Shown piece by piece: positions 12,101 through 21,347 of a stretch of 64,000 nucleotides of DNA (positions are counted from its first letter, which is position 1; the number at the start of each line of letters is the position of its first letter). The DNA is from Rhynchopus sp. YZ270_cl-10 (Eukaryota > Euglenozoa > Diplonemea > Diplonemida > Diplonemidae): contig OZ037914.1 of NCBI GenBank assembly GCA_964035575.1, positions 1,132,213-1,196,212 on the forward strand, given 5' to 3'. The translations under genes and the position numbers were made by a program. Below the pieces are notes generated by a model. It was not told where the DNA came from. It worked only from the letters and a program-made list of their open reading frames with translations, and did not search any database.

Positions 12101-12710
12101 CAGACAGAACACCCCCGAACACACCCCGAGCCCCACCAGGCGGGCGGCAGTAGCGGACCTCCCGTTCCACTCTGCCTGCTGTGCGGACCCAGGCAGGGAG
12201 GTCGAAGCAGTACGTGCCCTCTGCACCCGACGAGCAGACAGCCTAGATGCACTCCGTAACACCGCCTTTCCAACTCTCCCTCAAGCTGTCGTCGGTGACG
12301 AAGCTGTCGCAGCTGCGAGGCATTCAGCAATACTAGAAGCATTGAGACACGACTATCCATGTGCGCAGCCGATTGGTGAAAAAGATGGTCTAAATGGAGA
12401 GAGGGAGATGGATGCGGACAGCGAAGAGACAGCACCCACATTGGCTCCACCACGCGCACGGTACACCTTTGGGGAGAAGGTGGAGGAGCCTATGCAGATG
12501 AGGGTGGCAGGGGTGGTGATGGGGTTGAGTGGTGTGCAAAGTGGTGGAGGTGGTGGTGGTGGTGATAGTGGTGGTCACAGCACGCACCTCCGTGGAATGG
12601 CAAGCCTGCGTCTGCGAGCAAAACGGACCGCCGCAAAGCGCCGCCTTGATCAATCTGCCCTTACGTACTTCACATCAAAGGGGCCCTGTCTTGCGCACAT
12701 GGTGTCATGA
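9195..12710 (+). CDS. Large low-complexity protein of unknown function
   Basis: 1171 residues with no domain I recognise. Residues 1-320 are acidic, Ser/Glu/Asp-rich and look disordered. Residues about 325-545 look folded: mixed hydrophobic pattern, conserved-looking Cys and Trp, and stretches such as FHRICTAFGVSIPAP and WVAKMCTRHGFVSIGVL. After that come Lys/Arg-rich segments, an 11-12 residue Gly run (about 645), a Pro run (about 699) and another Gly run near the C-terminus encoded by GGT repeats. No signal peptide or membrane helix is evident. The start is the first ATG, 10 nt after a T-tract/GCAG acceptor (9184), which strongly favours it. The GC-rich open frame of this length is very unlikely by chance. 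It could be a cytosolic scaffold or regulatory protein, but nothing here shows which. Confidence 0.85.
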   Translation: MKRWVDNLVAIPEDEEKEPSSALLIAQKVEEGIEISQHNPMPDFEGLLPRFFDEASDEEGYQEGEDTPDAQSPIPTEGVVNQHNAECTLPTLAALPLQTEDTPRPEEDIEQLSPTTQSTLSCLASPRRLDSEGSDTESETQTLSSRPSIKVTVQKRGHVQKHNDASDCSDSDGGSDTSLSTKSCVLSPRGAGSVRFHLRAPPQKTQTDRTELIRHYCLLDFHRSDTPPPGTLATYNARDLERENSRAQLQDNLDEDSNPGSPANLAAVHSGRFMFGRTLSYHGSVYRPASMNKLRGEDSLSTPLTAIMSSNIFSRFKIDNGETRVSSKVAALQQAFFSRLRLLNESRATREFHRICTAFGVSIPAPFLERQPWPPEHGGEVTLMSDPVTTRDGRVMSRFLSAQILGSNHNKLLQPRRREQDEWVAKMCTRHGFVSIGVLTLIIEECGALSKVVNYIPMTNHTINDPAQVHNSMLCSACFLVVETSSQYYSEARESELGWIGVDFLFQLSCIQERSDIHTSQEKAWRSLPPLPAYEELRLEKNDRKRKFAATAKRLMSISVFSKLNPPSESTVSIEDSTSPPNPPPDTASEKKARAKARLAIVTSFGPGTTPITPKTAAALKEKKKTKFCTFTLSSSKRKKRSREEGGGGGGGGGGGLRVNHVGTKLRNFYNSLSPLNPNMGALQDYQSEQTITEAPPTPPPPPPPPPPPCVHSPTEKKSAFERQYIPCVAVQLGGVRKEKEVEVAPPLITLKGRDVVKGMEKVLSSADYVSSADLSKVRRLSTECSSLLGHPPQKGLTRVASLQELNQQVSVLLETNEAEMRRRSIFCGVEEGEEEDVVPHPPARPNAPKPSFLGAPTHSCPPYICALTTPPPPSATATELSYAAPKGGAGLTYGGYYRGSFLICEQPKETKGAEEAKSGGEAHLVLPGVGAGATRAREMRGALVVPTAPNAHPLLPTARNRKNKKQHDRQNTPEHTPSPTRRAAVADLPFHSACCADPGREVEAVRALCTRRADSLDALRNTAFPTLPQAVVGDEAVAAARHSAILEALRHDYPCAQPIGEKDGLNGEREMDADSEETAPTLAPPRARYTFGEKVEEPMQMRVAGVVMGLSGVQSGGGGGGGDSGGHSTHLRGMASLRLRAKRTAAKRRLDQSALTYFTSKGPCLAHMVS

Positions 12711-13340
12711 AGGAGGGGGTCGTAGCTGAAAATAAGACTCGGGGACTCGGTTATTCTCAGCCGGGCTGGGACACAATATTTTCCCAAAATGCAAAATTAT
12801 GTGGGGTGGTCGGCCATCCCACTGAACAGAACACTTCACTTTTCATGTAAGATGCAAGACCCTATCCTATCCTGTTCTTCTGATATTTTCTACCAACTTC
12901 ATTTTTTCTTTCAGTAGTCTTTTTGTCTCATTGCTGGCAAAGCTGAGACGCTTACGCGTTGCTTTGGCAGAACTCTGTTGACCTTTGTTTTGTACTTTAC
13001 TTTCCTTATTCTGCTTCCTGCTTTCCTTTGTGTCTTTCGAAGTGCAAACCTCTGAAGTGTGGTCCACAGAGCTTTAAATGAGCCTAGGCAGTTTGCGCTA
13101 TCAATCTCACCTTTCCTATCAATTCGGAGCAGGGCATATGTCTCGAGGAACAAGAAAATTACTTCCCCCCCCCCATCAGTTGCACTGCCTATCTTTGTAT
13201 GCAAGGTTCATTTGATCAAAGAAGTGTGAGTCATATTCATCTAGCACCGTTGCTTTGATGTGCTGCTCTGGTATTTCGTTCTTTGGTGTTGTCGCGAATA
13301 CAACGTATATGAGCAACAAGTCTGCTTTTCCCGTCTGTAC
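12711..13340. other. Intergenic, no gene seen
   Basis: Contains a short reversed copy of the 30.2-kb palindromic element (12728-12766) and a repeat-G copy (13257-13350). Nothing else is supported. Confidence 0.55.
12728..12766 (-). repeat. Shortened copy of the AATAAGACTCGGGG foldback
   Basis: GAAAATAAGACTCGGGG is joined to ACTCGGTTATTCTCAGCCGG. This matches the reverse complement of about 30310-30360 but lacks the central CCCGGGACCGGGG part. It lies 18 nt after the stop codon of the preceding gene. Confidence 0.65.
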
Positions 13341-13350
13341 AGTCTTTGAA
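13257..13350 (+). repeat. Repeat G, copy 1
   Basis: TGTGCTGCTCTGGTATTTCG, TTCTTTGGTGTTGTCGCGAA and, later, AAGTCTGCTTTT...CCGT are shared in order with 20398-20525. A degenerate repeat A (13351-13376) follows directly. Confidence 0.55.
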
Positions 13351-13441
13351 GGTGACCAAGCACAGAGGCGACACCCACCCACCCACCCACCCACCCACAG
13401 ATTTTGCTTTATCTAAAGACACCCAGTCCCTAGAGCCAACG

Positions 13442-16400
13442 ATGCGGAGCATGACCCTGGCAGCTGTGCTGCTGGCAACCCTGCTTGGGACTGCTGTGGG
13501 ACAGAACGCAGATGTGGCTGCACTCGATGCTGCGATTGCAGAGGCGCATGCGGACGAGCTGTTGACAGGGCGCGAGAGCATGCTGCTGGACGACACCTTC
13601 GCCGACACGGACACGGACACGGACACGGAGAGCCTGGACTACGTGGAGGAGAGCGACACCGACGTTGACTCTGACGTGGAGATGGAGATAGAGAGCACAA
13701 AGACAGAGAGAGACGAGGACCTGCTGGTGCTTGGCTGCTCAAGCCACGGGATGCTGGAGGTGTGCGTGGAGGTGCACCCTGCACTGGAGGCAGGGATCCG
13801 CTCCTGCCTGGAGACGGGTGCGGCAGATGCGACAGAGGAGGAGGTGGCTGTGACGGGCGGGGTGAAGGGGAGGACGCCGTTTGTGCGGTCGGAGGCAGGG
13901 TACGGGGCGCTGTCGTGCGTGGCGGGTGCTGCGGTGGTGGCGGTGGACGCGGCAGGGGAGGCAAACGTGCACAAGGAGAACCTGCTGCTGGAGGGGACGC
14001 TGATGCGGCTGTCACTGACTGTTGTCGCAGATGATGATGGTGGGCTTGCAGTGAACTGGCATGGGACGCTGATGAGCGGGGAGATGGCGGTGGGCCGGTC
14101 GGAGGCAGTGGACGTGGGCTTCAGTGTGAACCGCCCCTCGAACACAAGCGAGGTGGTGACGGAGGTCTACTTGGACATCTCGGACCTGGCGGACGGGCTG
14201 CTGGACCTGCCTTCGCGTCTGTCGTTCTCGCAGGAGGGCCTGCCCTTCTTTGAGGGAGGTGCACTCGACGTTGCGGAGTCGTGCCCCTTTGACGCTGTGG
14301 TGGTGGCGGGTGCGGACCTGGGGGTGGCGGTGCCGGGTGTGGAAGCGGCGCTGGAGCTGACGAAGGCGCAGTTTGACCTGTGTGCGTTCCTGTCTGACGC
14401 GGACAAGAAGACGCCGTTCCTGACTGTGGCGGCCGGGATGTCAGGCCCCGTGGAGGTGAACGGGGTGCCGGTTGAGGGGCTGACGGCGGCGCTGTCTGCG
14501 GCACAGGATGCGGACGTTGCGGGTGCCGTGGCATGGACTGGGTCTGTTGCCGGGACGGTGCAGGTGTTCGGTGGGTCTGTGGTGTCTGCGGCAGAGGCAC
14601 AGTTCACAAGCGAGGGGATGTCGGCGCTGTCTGTCGCTGTGGACATGGAGACGGGGGGTCTGCACCTGGTTGGGGATGTGCAGTACGTGTCGGGCGGGTG
14701 CAGTAGTGCGAACCGTGGGGCTGTGTCGCTGTCGATCCCGTCGGCAGGAGGCTTCGCAGGGAACGGGACGCTTGTGCAGAAGGACGGGTGTGTGGGGGTG
14801 GGGACAACAGAGCCGCAGCCGCTGTGGGTGGTGGATGTGGAGCTTGCAGCGGACGCAGGTGCGCTGGAGGTGGCGGGTGTGTCTCTGGTGGGTGCGTCTG
14901 CGCACCTTGAGTCGTGGCCTGCTGCCCCTGCTGCTGTGGCGATGCCGCCGAGGTGGTCGGGCACTGTGTCTGGGACGGTTGCGCTTGGCTCCGGGAGCAC
15001 AGGGACGGCCGAGGTCACAGTGGACGGGGTGGTCGGGCTGATCAGCGTTGCTGTGCAAGGTGCTGTGAGCGTCGGCCCTGTGCGTGGTGCGGTGTCCCTT
15101 GAGGTGTCTGACGGGGTGATGCGTGGGAACGGATCCTTTGTGTTTGGTGCAGTTGTAGATGCAGCTGCAGATGCTGCGCCGCTGGTGCCGACCTTCTCCG
15201 CAGCTGTGGTGCACGTGAGCACGTACCGCCCCGAGAACGCGCACATGCCTGTGTGGGACGTGCGCGGGTCGCTGTCGTCGCTGTCGGTGCACGGGTTCAT
15301 GTTGGACTCTGTGTCTGTGGTGCTGTCGGCGGCCTTCGTGAACCCTGAGAAGGCGGGGGACGTGCCGGAGCTGGCGTGGAATGGGTCTGTGGCCGGGGCC
15401 GGGTCGCTGGAGGGGACGTCTGTGGCGCTGGCGGCTGCTGTGGAGGAGGGGGAGTTTGGGTCGCTGGTTGGGGCGGTTGTGGTTGAGGGTGAGGGGCTGG
15501 TGTTCAACGGGTCGATTGAGATCACCGCAGACAACGCGCGCGACGAGTTTGCGCTGCTTGCCGGGGAGGGTGAGGTTGTGCTGACGGCGACGTCGCACAC
15601 ATTCATGGCGTCGCTGCTGTACAACAAGTCTGCGCGTGCTGTGGGGGATGTGCGGTACGCTGTGACTGGGACGGCGGTGGGGGCACTGCAGCTGGACGGG
15701 TTGGAGTTGGCTGCGGCGTCGTTTGAGGCGACTGGAGTGGTGTCTGGGTCTGGGTCTGCGCTGACGTGGAGCGGACACCTTGCAGCAACGGGACACCTGT
15801 TTGGGGGGTCGTCGAGCGTGCAGGTGGTGTTTGCGGAGGGGGAGCTGCAGGCAGCGGAGGTGCACACAATGTTCATGACGCCAAACGGGATGCTGCAGGC
15901 AGCAGTCGACCTTGTGTACGTGAACAGCTGCACGGAGGCGTCGCGGGGGCACGGGTCTGCGAAGGTGCGCCTGCCGGGGACGGCAGACCTGGCAGTTGTG
16001 ACGGACGTTTTGTACTACCCGTGCAGCGGGGCGATGGAGCTGACCGGGACGTACGACGGTCGCTGGGACGGGCCCGGCGCACAGCTGGAGGCGGTGTCTG
16101 TGTGGCTGCACACGGGTGGGCACGGCGGGGCGGCGATGCTGAGCACGCGGACGTGGGTGGGGACGATGAACGCAACGACGGCGGCGGGGCTGTCGGTGTC
16201 TGTGGAGTTCAACAGCAGCAACCCCGGGGCTGTGGTGTCGACGCTGGAGTACGAGGACAGCCACGTGCGTGTGACGGCGACGGTGGACGGGACGGACTGC
16301 ACTGGAGAGGGGCTGTTGATTGTGAAGGACCTGCCGCACAACATCCCTGCAATGGAGCTGGGCGTGTCGCTGACAAAGGCATACGGGGTGGATGCAGACC

Positions 16401-18907
16401 AGTCGTGGCGTGTGGAAGGATCGCTGGCGGACATGCGCATCCCGTTCTACGGGAAGACGCTGACGATCTCGTCGGCGACTGTGGAGGTGACGTCGTCTGC
16501 AAGCGGGGCGAAGACGGTGTCGGTGCAGGGGGCGTTCCTCAAGGACTTTGAGCTGGACCTGTCGTTCCCACTGCCGCTGCGTGCGGAGGACGTGGGCCTG
16601 CGCGGGGCTGTGCGTGCCGGTGCGGTCATGACGCCAGACGGGTTTGCGACTGCGTGGCAGGGGTCCGGGTCGGCGTCGCCGCTTGCGGACTCACTCGGGG
16701 CTGCGGCACCGGGGATGGTGAAGGGGCTGAAGGGTCTGGCGCTGTCGTCGGCGGAGGTGGTGGTGGACTTTGGGGGCACAGCATCGCTGACGGCGACCGG
16801 GACGGCGTTTGGGCTGGACTTTGCGGTGGCGGTGTCTGTGGTGAAGACAGGGACGGTGTGGAACTACGCAATGGCGTTCACGGCGGACGAGCCTGGGAGC
16901 GTGTCTCTGTCTGGGTCTGAGAGCGAGGACCTGCCTGTGTCTGTGCGGCAGATGGTGAAGTCCCTGTCGCCGTCGTGGGTGCGGTTCTCGCTGGCGAAGG
17001 CGGCGCTGGTGGTGCAGGGAGTGTCGCTGCGCCGTGGGCTGTCGCTTGCGGCCTTCCTGGGTGAGGACAACGGGCCGCTGAAGGCGATGGTGGCTGCGTG
17101 CCCGTCTGGACTGGAGGATCAGGTGGCGGCTGCAGGTGGCGGCGGTGCGGGTGTGACGGTTGTGGCGGACATTGTGTCGGAGGCGGAGATGACGGTGTTT
17201 GTGATGCTGGCCGGGCAGGTGGCGGTGGGGGACAGGGCCGTGCTGCGCGAGGTGGCGCTGGCGTTTGTGGTGAAGACCGGGGTGCCTGAGATGGGGTTCA
17301 AGGTGGTGCTGGACTTCACTGTCGGGGGCGGGGCGGATGCGCAGACCTTCAGTGCAGGCGGGTTCATCGGGCTGTCTGCGGCAGGGTCGCTGTCGGTGGC
17401 GCTGTCGGTGGACTCGGACACACCGTGGGTGAGGCCGTTTGGGGTGGCGGGGGTGAAGGTGCTGTTCCCGCTCGGGGTGAAGATGACCATCACACCTGCC
17501 CTGCTGCCGTCGCAGTTTGCGCTGATTGGGGGGCTGCAGATCGGGGGTGCGTCTGGGACGGTTGCGGTCGGGGTGGACCTGCAGGACTTCTCGAAGTGTG
17601 CGCTGACAGCAGAGGTGGAGAAGTTCAACCTGAAGGGGATCGTTACGGACGTTGTGCAGTGCAAGGACTGTCTCGGGTGTGTGGCGAGTGTGCTGAGCGA
17701 CGTGTCTGTCGAATATTTTGCGGTTTCGTTCAACCCGGACCCAGTGAAGGCCGTGGCCATCACAATTGCGGACGTGTCTGTGACGGTCCCTGCGGGGGTG
17801 TCGATCGAGGTGGAGGACCTGCGCCTGTGGGGTGTGGTGCACGTGGTGTCTGCGCACTTTGCTGCGTCGGAGGGGGCGCTTGAGATTGCGATGCTTGCGG
17901 AGCCGGTGGAGTGGGGCCCGGTCTCGATCACTAGTGTGGACGGGAAGTCGGGGCCGTCGTTTGAGGTGGCGCTGACGTCGAAGCAGCAGGAGGTGCGCAT
18001 TGACGGGCGGGCAGTGGTGCTGGGGCAGAGTGTGGCGCTGCTGCTGGAGCTGTCGGACGCACGCAAGTACGGGCACCTGGCGCTGTCGCTCGGGTCTGGG
18101 CTGTCTGTTGACGTGGAGCTGGAGGCTGTGGGCACACCCGGGAAGCGCGGGTTCTCAAACACGCTGACGGGGACGGTGAAGTCAGACATCGTGCGGCAGG
18201 CGGCGGAGCGTGCGACGAGCTTCCTGCTGGAGCTTGGGACGAAGGCGACGTCTGCCCTGCGGTCTGCGGGGGGCAAGGTGTCGTCTGCGCAGCGCAAGGT
18301 GCGGTCTGTCACGAAGAAGCTGAAGAAGGTGCAGTACAAGGCTATGAAGAAGATCGGGTCGGCGAAGAGAACTGTCAACAAGTGGAAGAAGAGCCTCGAC
18401 AAGAAGAAGAAGTCGTGCAAATCGAAGGAGAAGACCTGCAAGAGGAAGTGGTGGAAGTGCGGGGCTGTGCCTAAATGCTGGATCGGGTACGGGACGGTCA
18501 AGGTTGCGTACTACGCTGCAAAGAAGGTGCTCAGCGCGGCCGAGCGTGCAGTCAAGGCTGGGATCAGCGTGGCGAAGAAGGCTGTGAAGGCTGCAGACAA
18601 GGTGCTGGGTGCGGCAAAGGCTGTCCTGCGGGCTGCGTCTGCTGTCGTGACGGCGTTCAAGAGCATTGCACGCGCTGTGGGTGGCGCACTCAAGGACGCC
18701 CTCCGCATCCACTCCCTTGTCTTCTCAAGCGATCTCTCCAACTCAGACACGGCTGTGTCGGTGAAGGCGGACATGACGGTTGTGGGCCACCGCTTCAACT
18801 TTGCCTTCAAGACCAACGTCAACTACGAGAAGTTTGTGTCGAACATTTACAACGAGTTCAGACACCACATGAGGCAGAGGTTTGGGAAGCTCATCAAGGC
18901 ACTGTGA
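13442..18907 (+). CDS. Very large secreted repetitive beta-rich protein with basic C-terminus
   Basis: 1821 residues from the ATG at 13442. An upstream in-frame extension (to 13346) lacks an ATG and crosses a (CCCA)n-CAG acceptor, so it was rejected. Residues 1-20 are a signal peptide (TLAAVLLATLLGTAVGQ). A short acidic (D-T)n stretch follows. Residues about 100-1580 are Val/Ser/Gly/Ala-rich with alternating hydrophobics, as in stacked beta-strands. A recurring unit has W-x-G-S/T-V...FGGS, a strand-rich part, then VQYVSGGCSSANRG-like cysteines; a second clear copy has LVYVNSCTEASRG. Residues about 1585-1760 are Lys/Ala-rich and predicted helical, with a Cys cluster (KSCKSKEKTCKRKWWKC). No C-terminal membrane anchor is seen, so it is probably an extracellular matrix or surface coat protein. 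I know no named family. GC is far above the flanks. Confidence 0.88.
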   Translation: MRSMTLAAVLLATLLGTAVGQNADVAALDAAIAEAHADELLTGRESMLLDDTFADTDTDTDTESLDYVEESDTDVDSDVEMEIESTKTERDEDLLVLGCSSHGMLEVCVEVHPALEAGIRSCLETGAADATEEEVAVTGGVKGRTPFVRSEAGYGALSCVAGAAVVAVDAAGEANVHKENLLLEGTLMRLSLTVVADDDGGLAVNWHGTLMSGEMAVGRSEAVDVGFSVNRPSNTSEVVTEVYLDISDLADGLLDLPSRLSFSQEGLPFFEGGALDVAESCPFDAVVVAGADLGVAVPGVEAALELTKAQFDLCAFLSDADKKTPFLTVAAGMSGPVEVNGVPVEGLTAALSAAQDADVAGAVAWTGSVAGTVQVFGGSVVSAAEAQFTSEGMSALSVAVDMETGGLHLVGDVQYVSGGCSSANRGAVSLSIPSAGGFAGNGTLVQKDGCVGVGTTEPQPLWVVDVELAADAGALEVAGVSLVGASAHLESWPAAPAAVAMPPRWSGTVSGTVALGSGSTGTAEVTVDGVVGLISVAVQGAVSVGPVRGAVSLEVSDGVMRGNGSFVFGAVVDAAADAAPLVPTFSAAVVHVSTYRPENAHMPVWDVRGSLSSLSVHGFMLDSVSVVLSAAFVNPEKAGDVPELAWNGSVAGAGSLEGTSVALAAAVEEGEFGSLVGAVVVEGEGLVFNGSIEITADNARDEFALLAGEGEVVLTATSHTFMASLLYNKSARAVGDVRYAVTGTAVGALQLDGLELAAASFEATGVVSGSGSALTWSGHLAATGHLFGGSSSVQVVFAEGELQAAEVHTMFMTPNGMLQAAVDLVYVNSCTEASRGHGSAKVRLPGTADLAVVTDVLYYPCSGAMELTGTYDGRWDGPGAQLEAVSVWLHTGGHGGAAMLSTRTWVGTMNATTAAGLSVSVEFNSSNPGAVVSTLEYEDSHVRVTATVDGTDCTGEGLLIVKDLPHNIPAMELGVSLTKAYGVDADQSWRVEGSLADMRIPFYGKTLTISSATVEVTSSASGAKTVSVQGAFLKDFELDLSFPLPLRAEDVGLRGAVRAGAVMTPDGFATAWQGSGSASPLADSLGAAAPGMVKGLKGLALSSAEVVVDFGGTASLTATGTAFGLDFAVAVSVVKTGTVWNYAMAFTADEPGSVSLSGSESEDLPVSVRQMVKSLSPSWVRFSLAKAALVVQGVSLRRGLSLAAFLGEDNGPLKAMVAACPSGLEDQVAAAGGGGAGVTVVADIVSEAEMTVFVMLAGQVAVGDRAVLREVALAFVVKTGVPEMGFKVVLDFTVGGGADAQTFSAGGFIGLSAAGSLSVALSVDSDTPWVRPFGVAGVKVLFPLGVKMTITPALLPSQFALIGGLQIGGASGTVAVGVDLQDFSKCALTAEVEKFNLKGIVTDVVQCKDCLGCVASVLSDVSVEYFAVSFNPDPVKAVAITIADVSVTVPAGVSIEVEDLRLWGVVHVVSAHFAASEGALEIAMLAEPVEWGPVSITSVDGKSGPSFEVALTSKQQEVRIDGRAVVLGQSVALLLELSDARKYGHLALSLGSGLSVDVELEAVGTPGKRGFSNTLTGTVKSDIVRQAAERATSFLLELGTKATSALRSAGGKVSSAQRKVRSVTKKLKKVQYKAMKKIGSAKRTVNKWKKSLDKKKKSCKSKEKTCKRKWWKCGAVPKCWIGYGTVKVAYYAAKKVLSAAERAVKAGISVAKKAVKAADKVLGAAKAVLRAASAVVTAFKSIARAVGGALKDALRIHSLVFSSDLSNSDTAVSVKADMTVVGHRFNFAFKTNVNYEKFVSNIYNEFRHHMRQRFGKLIKAL

Positions 18908-20210
18908 GTGTGTCAAGTATGAACGTGAGGATGGTTTGTTTAAAATGATTTTGTATTTTGCATTTTTTTTTTTTTTGTACAACTGACGGGATGTGTGATG
19001 TTGTATTCTGCTTTTAAAGGGCCTTTAAAGGGCTCATCTGTTACGCTATACTTTTGCGGGGCTGTATTCGTGCTCCCCAAATGTGCTGTTCTGTATTTTT
19101 ACTCATTTTTCTTGATGAGTGTCCATCCATCCATCCGTTGGTGTGTGTGTGTGTGGTGCATTCGTCCGTCGAACGTTTACCTTCATTCTTGGAAAGGTGT
19201 GTGTGACACAGCGAAAGAGTGGCACATCTTCCAAGTTTTGATTACATCTCTTTTTTCTTTTTTCGTTTCTCAGTGTGATCTAGAACAAAGGGGCAGTCTC
19301 GCTGCGCCCCGTGGGTGTGCCTTTAACTTAACCGTGCCTCCAAGGAATTGAAGCCAACCGCACCTCCGCGTGTGATGCTGGGTCAGGGACGGGGAGGTTT
19401 CTTTTCTGTGTTTTTTTTATTCGTTTTGTTTTTGGTATGGCAGACTCAGTGTGTGTGGTTTTACGGGATGGCTGTATGAGGTGTTGCCATGTGTCTTGTG
19501 TGTGCCCTATGTGGCCGTTCATGTACACCGTTACACCTTTTTGCCCCCGTTGTTCTAGATTCAGATCGATTCTTGTTCTTTGTTTGCTCTTACTCTTGTA
19601 TCATTCATCGCTCCCTTGTTTCGGAGACTGTGTGTGTCACACAAAGAGAACCACTGTGGCACACACAGCCTTCCCAGAAGGTCTCCCGAATACGCACTCA
19701 TGCCCTCCCCCCCCTTCAGATCCCGAAGACCTTTGCTTCCTGATGGCTACGTTTCCGAAGCGCGCTCACCCCCCATCACTACGGGAATGAGTGTTGCGGT
19801 GAAATGCGAAGCTTACCACAGTACTGAGGTCTTTGCCCTGATGTGTGTGGGGGGTCACGACGTACCCTCTCCCCCTGCTCTCTTCCCAATACAGAAATCT
19901 GTTTTTGTCCCCAGACTGCCCCCCCTGTTTTGGATACGGAGTGCCTTTTGTTTTAAATAAAAAGTAATTTATTGCTTTTATCTGTTCAAAAAAAAATATT
20001 TATTTATCAAAAATCCCCCTGCTCTCTTCCCTCCCTTCCCCTTTTTCCAACTCTTTCCCCCCCTTTCCAAAACTGGAGGTAGGAGGGCGACGGCGGCAAT
20101 GCTGTCACCCATCTTCCCCCATTACGTTTGTTCTCCCCCTTCACCTCCCCCACAGTGTGCTGCGCCCGCAAGAGGCGTTTTTTTGCACCCTTGAACTTCG
20201 ATTTCTTTTA

Positions 20211-20250
20211 GGTGACTAAGCACAGCGAGGCTTAGAACCATTGCATCATC
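20211..20250 (+). repeat. Repeat A copy
   Basis: GGTGACTAAGCACAGCGAGG followed by CTTAGAACCATTG. The CTAAG/CTTAG stem is kept and the downstream half has diverged. Confidence 0.55.
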
Positions 20251-20394
20251 AACGCTTCTACGGTTTGTTCCGCGGACTTCTTTTTTGACAACCTTTAGGA
20301 AGAACATCCTTTACCAGAGAGGGGTTTTTGTGGGAAAGGTGGCTACTTAGGTTACCATCTTACATTTGCAAAAGCTTCTCTTATTATGTAGACT

Positions 20395-20527
20395 TCTCTG
20401 TGCTCTGGTATTTGGAACTTCGTTTCTTTGGTGTTGTCGCGAATTCAACGCACACACACTTTGTTTTAAAAACTGTGTGCTGGATACGAGAAAGAAGTCT
20501 GCTTTTTTCCTCCGTACAATCTTTTAC
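20395..20527 (+). repeat. Repeat G, copy 2
   Basis: Shares CTGTGCTCTGGTATTT, TTCTTTGGTGTTGTCGCGAA and AAGTCTGCTTTTTTCC-CCGTACAATCTTT with 13257-13350. An AT-rich insertion separates its halves. Confidence 0.55.
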
Positions 20528-21022
20528 GTGACAGAGGTTTTTGAATTATTTTTTTTTTGAAAATATTTTTCTTGTTTTTGCCTCGAAATAACAAAAAAGG
20601 AACGCCTCAAAATTTTTTTTGGAAAAAATGATTGTCTCCTTCACGAAATCGGTGATGTCGCACTGCGTTGTTGCCGTTGTGCGCTGCATCTGCACACATT
20701 CACGAAGCAAAACCCCAGATGTTCCGTGTACGCTATTATGAATGTGTGGGTTACGTGGTCGGGTGTGTTGCGTGCGAAGGTGAGTAAAATCTCATTTTGC
20801 CATGCTTCGCGAGGCTGGGTACGTGGTTGGGTGCACCTTTGTACCCGTCAATTGGAGTTAGCAGTCCTGTACCCGCCGACTCAGCTATTCGAGCGTGACA
20901 ACGTCGCAGTCGTAGCTGGCGATGAATCTCCTTAAGTTCTCCCCCTCTCCTTCTCTTCGTGTAAGCCATTCACGTTGCAGAGGCGCACGCTTTGCATCCC
21001 TGAAGGAATGCTCCGTTTCCAC

Positions 21023-21115
21023 AGGACTGCATGAGTGTTGAGGGTCTACGCATGGCGCACCGCGCATATACGAAAGGTGTACTGTCACGAGAGGGCTTTC
21101 ATTTCAAGTCAACGT
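21023..21115 (+). repeat. Repeat C, long form
   Basis: AGGACTGCATGAGTG block, a spacer, then CGAAAGGTGTACTGTCACG, AGAGGGCTTTCATTTCAAGT and CAACG. Confidence 0.65.
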
Positions 21116-21347
21116 TCCCTTTGCTTGCACCACTCAAATGACCACCCCCTACTCGCAGGTTTACTCTTTACACATATTTTCTTTTTGTTTGTCTTGTCTT
21201 ATCTTCCCAAACAAAACCCTTTCGGATCCTTTCCCTTGCCGGTTACTTTGCCCCTCTTAGCCTGCCGTCTTTCAGCAAGCTCTCTCTTTCCTTCGTTTTC
21301 GTAAAGAAGACATCCAAAACACCCGTCACCGTTTCTTCCGCGTAGAC

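Larger units (their letters stand above)
18908..21265. other. Intergenic, no gene seen
   Basis: A T tract follows the previous stop (about 18963). Repeat G, repeat A (20211-20250) and a repeat-C copy (21023-21115) are present. The T/C-rich run ending TCTTTCAG at 21275 is a candidate acceptor for the next gene. Confidence 0.55.

Noticed and set aside
13346-13441. N-terminal extension of the secreted protein
   Set aside because: No ATG, crosses repeat A and a CAG acceptor, and would bury the signal peptide.
14167-15933. 588-codon minus-strand frame (and others opposite 13442-18907)
   Set aside because: Mirror of the GC-rich codon pattern of the secreted protein gene; no domain and no splice or start context.
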